Part shown: positions 63,243-64,000 of the stretch, piece after piece
Numbering within the stretch: the stretch's first letter is position 1
Layout: each line of letters opens with the position of its first letter
From: Pseudomonas sp. RIT-PI-r
Lineage (GTDB): Bacteria > Pseudomonadota > Gammaproteobacteria > Pseudomonadales > Pseudomonadaceae
Assembly (NCBI RefSeq): GCF_001297015.1
Contig: NZ_LIGE01000037.1
Location: forward strand, 1-64,000
Direction of reading: 5' to 3'
Length of the DNA stretch: 64,000 nt
Notes under the pieces: model-generated
The model's database searches: none
What the model was told of the DNA's origin: nothing
The model's input: only the letters and a program-made list of their open reading frames with translations
Position numbers and translations under genes: made by a program

Positions 63243-64000
63243 TTACATGCGTTGCAGATCGCGTTGAGCCAGCTGAGCGGCAGAGGTACCCGGATATTGG
63301 GCCACCACCTGCTGAAGAATGCCTTTGACCTTATCGGTATGACCGAGGCGGCGCTCTACGTCAGCCAGCTTGTACAGCGAATCCGGCACTTTGGCGTGCT
63401 TGGGATACAGCTGCGAAACCTTGGCAAAAGCCTGACCTGCACCTTGCAGATCGCCCTTGGCCAGGTTCACTTCGCCCAACCAGTACTGGGCGTTGCCCGC
63501 GTATTGGCTGTTCGGGTATTTGCGCAGGAAAGCGGCAAAAGCCTGGCTGGCCTTGTCGAAATCCTTGGCTTTGATCAGGTCGAAAGCGGCATCGTAATAC
63601 AGCTTTTCCTTGGCCGGATCAGCCGGTTCGCTACCCGCAGCCGGAGCCTGGGTTGCTGCAGCAGCCCCTGCACCAGCGGCAGCACCGGCAGCAGCGCTTG
63701 CGTCGCCACCGGCAGAAGAATTCTCGGGAGTCGCGGCAGGTGTAACGCCGGATCCTATGCGCCGATCAAGATCCTGGTATCGCTCCAGGGATTCCTGCTT
63801 CATGCGCGCAACCTGATTTTGCAGTTCTTCAATCACGCCTTGCTGGCGCGAAATCTGATCCTGCATCTGTTGCAATTGGTTGAACAGCATGCCTTGTGCC
63901 GAGGCAGGGGCCGAAGCCGCTCCCCCGGCATAGGCGCCGTTCGTACCGTAACCTGCAGGCGGATAACTGCTCCCGCTATTGTTATAACCGGAGTTGTCAT
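63243..64000 (-). CDS. cpoB: CpoB (YbgF) cell division coordinator, partial
   Basis: 3' part of the gene, open to the window edge; at least 252 codons. After a Gly/Ser/Tyr-rich N-terminal part (DNSGYNNSGSSYPPAG...) comes a coiled coil (FNQLQQMQDQISRQQGVIEELQNQVARM), an Ala/Pro linker and TPR repeats (YYDAAFDLIKAKDFDKASQAF; AQYWLGEVNLAKGDLQGAGQAF). CpoB links PBP1B and Tol-Pal during envelope constriction in the periplasm. An internal ATG at 63890 is not the true start. Confidence 0.93.
   Translation of the reverse strand, partial: DNSGYNNSGSSYPPAGYGTNGAYAGGAASAPASAQGMLFNQLQQMQDQISRQQGVIEELQNQVARMKQESLERYQDLDRRIGSGVTPAATPENSSAGGDASAAAGAAAGAGAAAATQAPAAGSEPADPAKEKLYYDAAFDLIKAKDFDKASQAFAAFLRKYPNSQYAGNAQYWLGEVNLAKGDLQGAGQAFAKVSQLYPKHAKVPDSLYKLADVERRLGHTDKVKGILQQVVAQYPGTSAAQLAQRDLQRM

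Overview
The window is a piece of a Pseudomonas chromosome, most likely from the P. fluorescens group. Four things point there: the Entner-Doudoroff/glucose-uptake gene order, the gcs-type glycine cleavage operon with a TyrR-like activator, the order cpoB-queE-queC-tRNA-Lys-nadA, and many fluorescens-type REP palindromes. Nearly all genes look like vertically inherited core or group-core genes. I see no prophage, insertion sequence, integron, CRISPR array or toxin-antitoxin island.

Layout. 1-5.2 kb: small, mostly unlinked genes (a PhnD-like protein without signal peptide, a fatty acid desaturase-like protein, a Lys-rich mini-protein, a GNAT enzyme, peptide deformylase, YihY/BrkB, CsbD and a conserved unknown). 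5.4-10.8 kb: fatty acid activation (fadD1, fadD2), a monoacylglycerol-lipase-like hydrolase and an (R)-hydratase of the PhaJ4 type. 10.9-13.8 kb: a ferritin-like DUF2383 protein, a DUF3820 protein, a class-V aminotransferase and an intradiol dioxygenase. 14-33.2 kb: one large glucose island, comprising zwf-pgl-eda with divergent hexR, a hexose-6-P mutarotase, oprB, gtsABCD, an AGE-family isomerase, gltR-gtrS, edd-glk and divergent gap. This island carries glucose from the outer membrane to pyruvate plus glyceraldehyde-3-phosphate. 33.3-38.4 kb: a heme cell-surface-signalling system (ECF sigma factor, FecR-type anti-sigma, TonB receptor) followed by hemO. 38.5-42.9 kb: DUF454 protein, a dCache chemoreceptor and an unusual family III CoA-transferase. 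43-50.6 kb: the arginine deiminase operon arcDABC, a divergent second ArcD, and an alkA gene with an apparent internal deletion. 50.8-58.9 kb: gcsR and the gcvH-gcvP-sdaA-gcvT operon. 59.3-64 kb: cold-shock protein, RDD protein, nadA, tRNA-Lys(TTT), queC, queE and the 3' part of cpoB.

Regulation readable from the DNA: HexR-type operators (TTGT-N7-ACAA) in the edd/gap and zwf/hexR intergenic regions; Crc/Hfq-type AAnAAnAA motifs next to the start codons of most glucose-island transcripts and sdaA; a Fur box before the heme sigma gene; a two-part element shared by the heme receptor and hemO upstream regions; three tandem GcsR-type 18-mers plus a sigma-54 promoter before gcvH; and an ANR-like box before arcD.

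No convincing new multi-gene system was found. The most unusual items are the internally deleted alkA, the CoA-transferase with apparently inverted half order and no obvious catalytic Asp, the shared heme promoter element, and REP or stem-loop elements placed inside operons.
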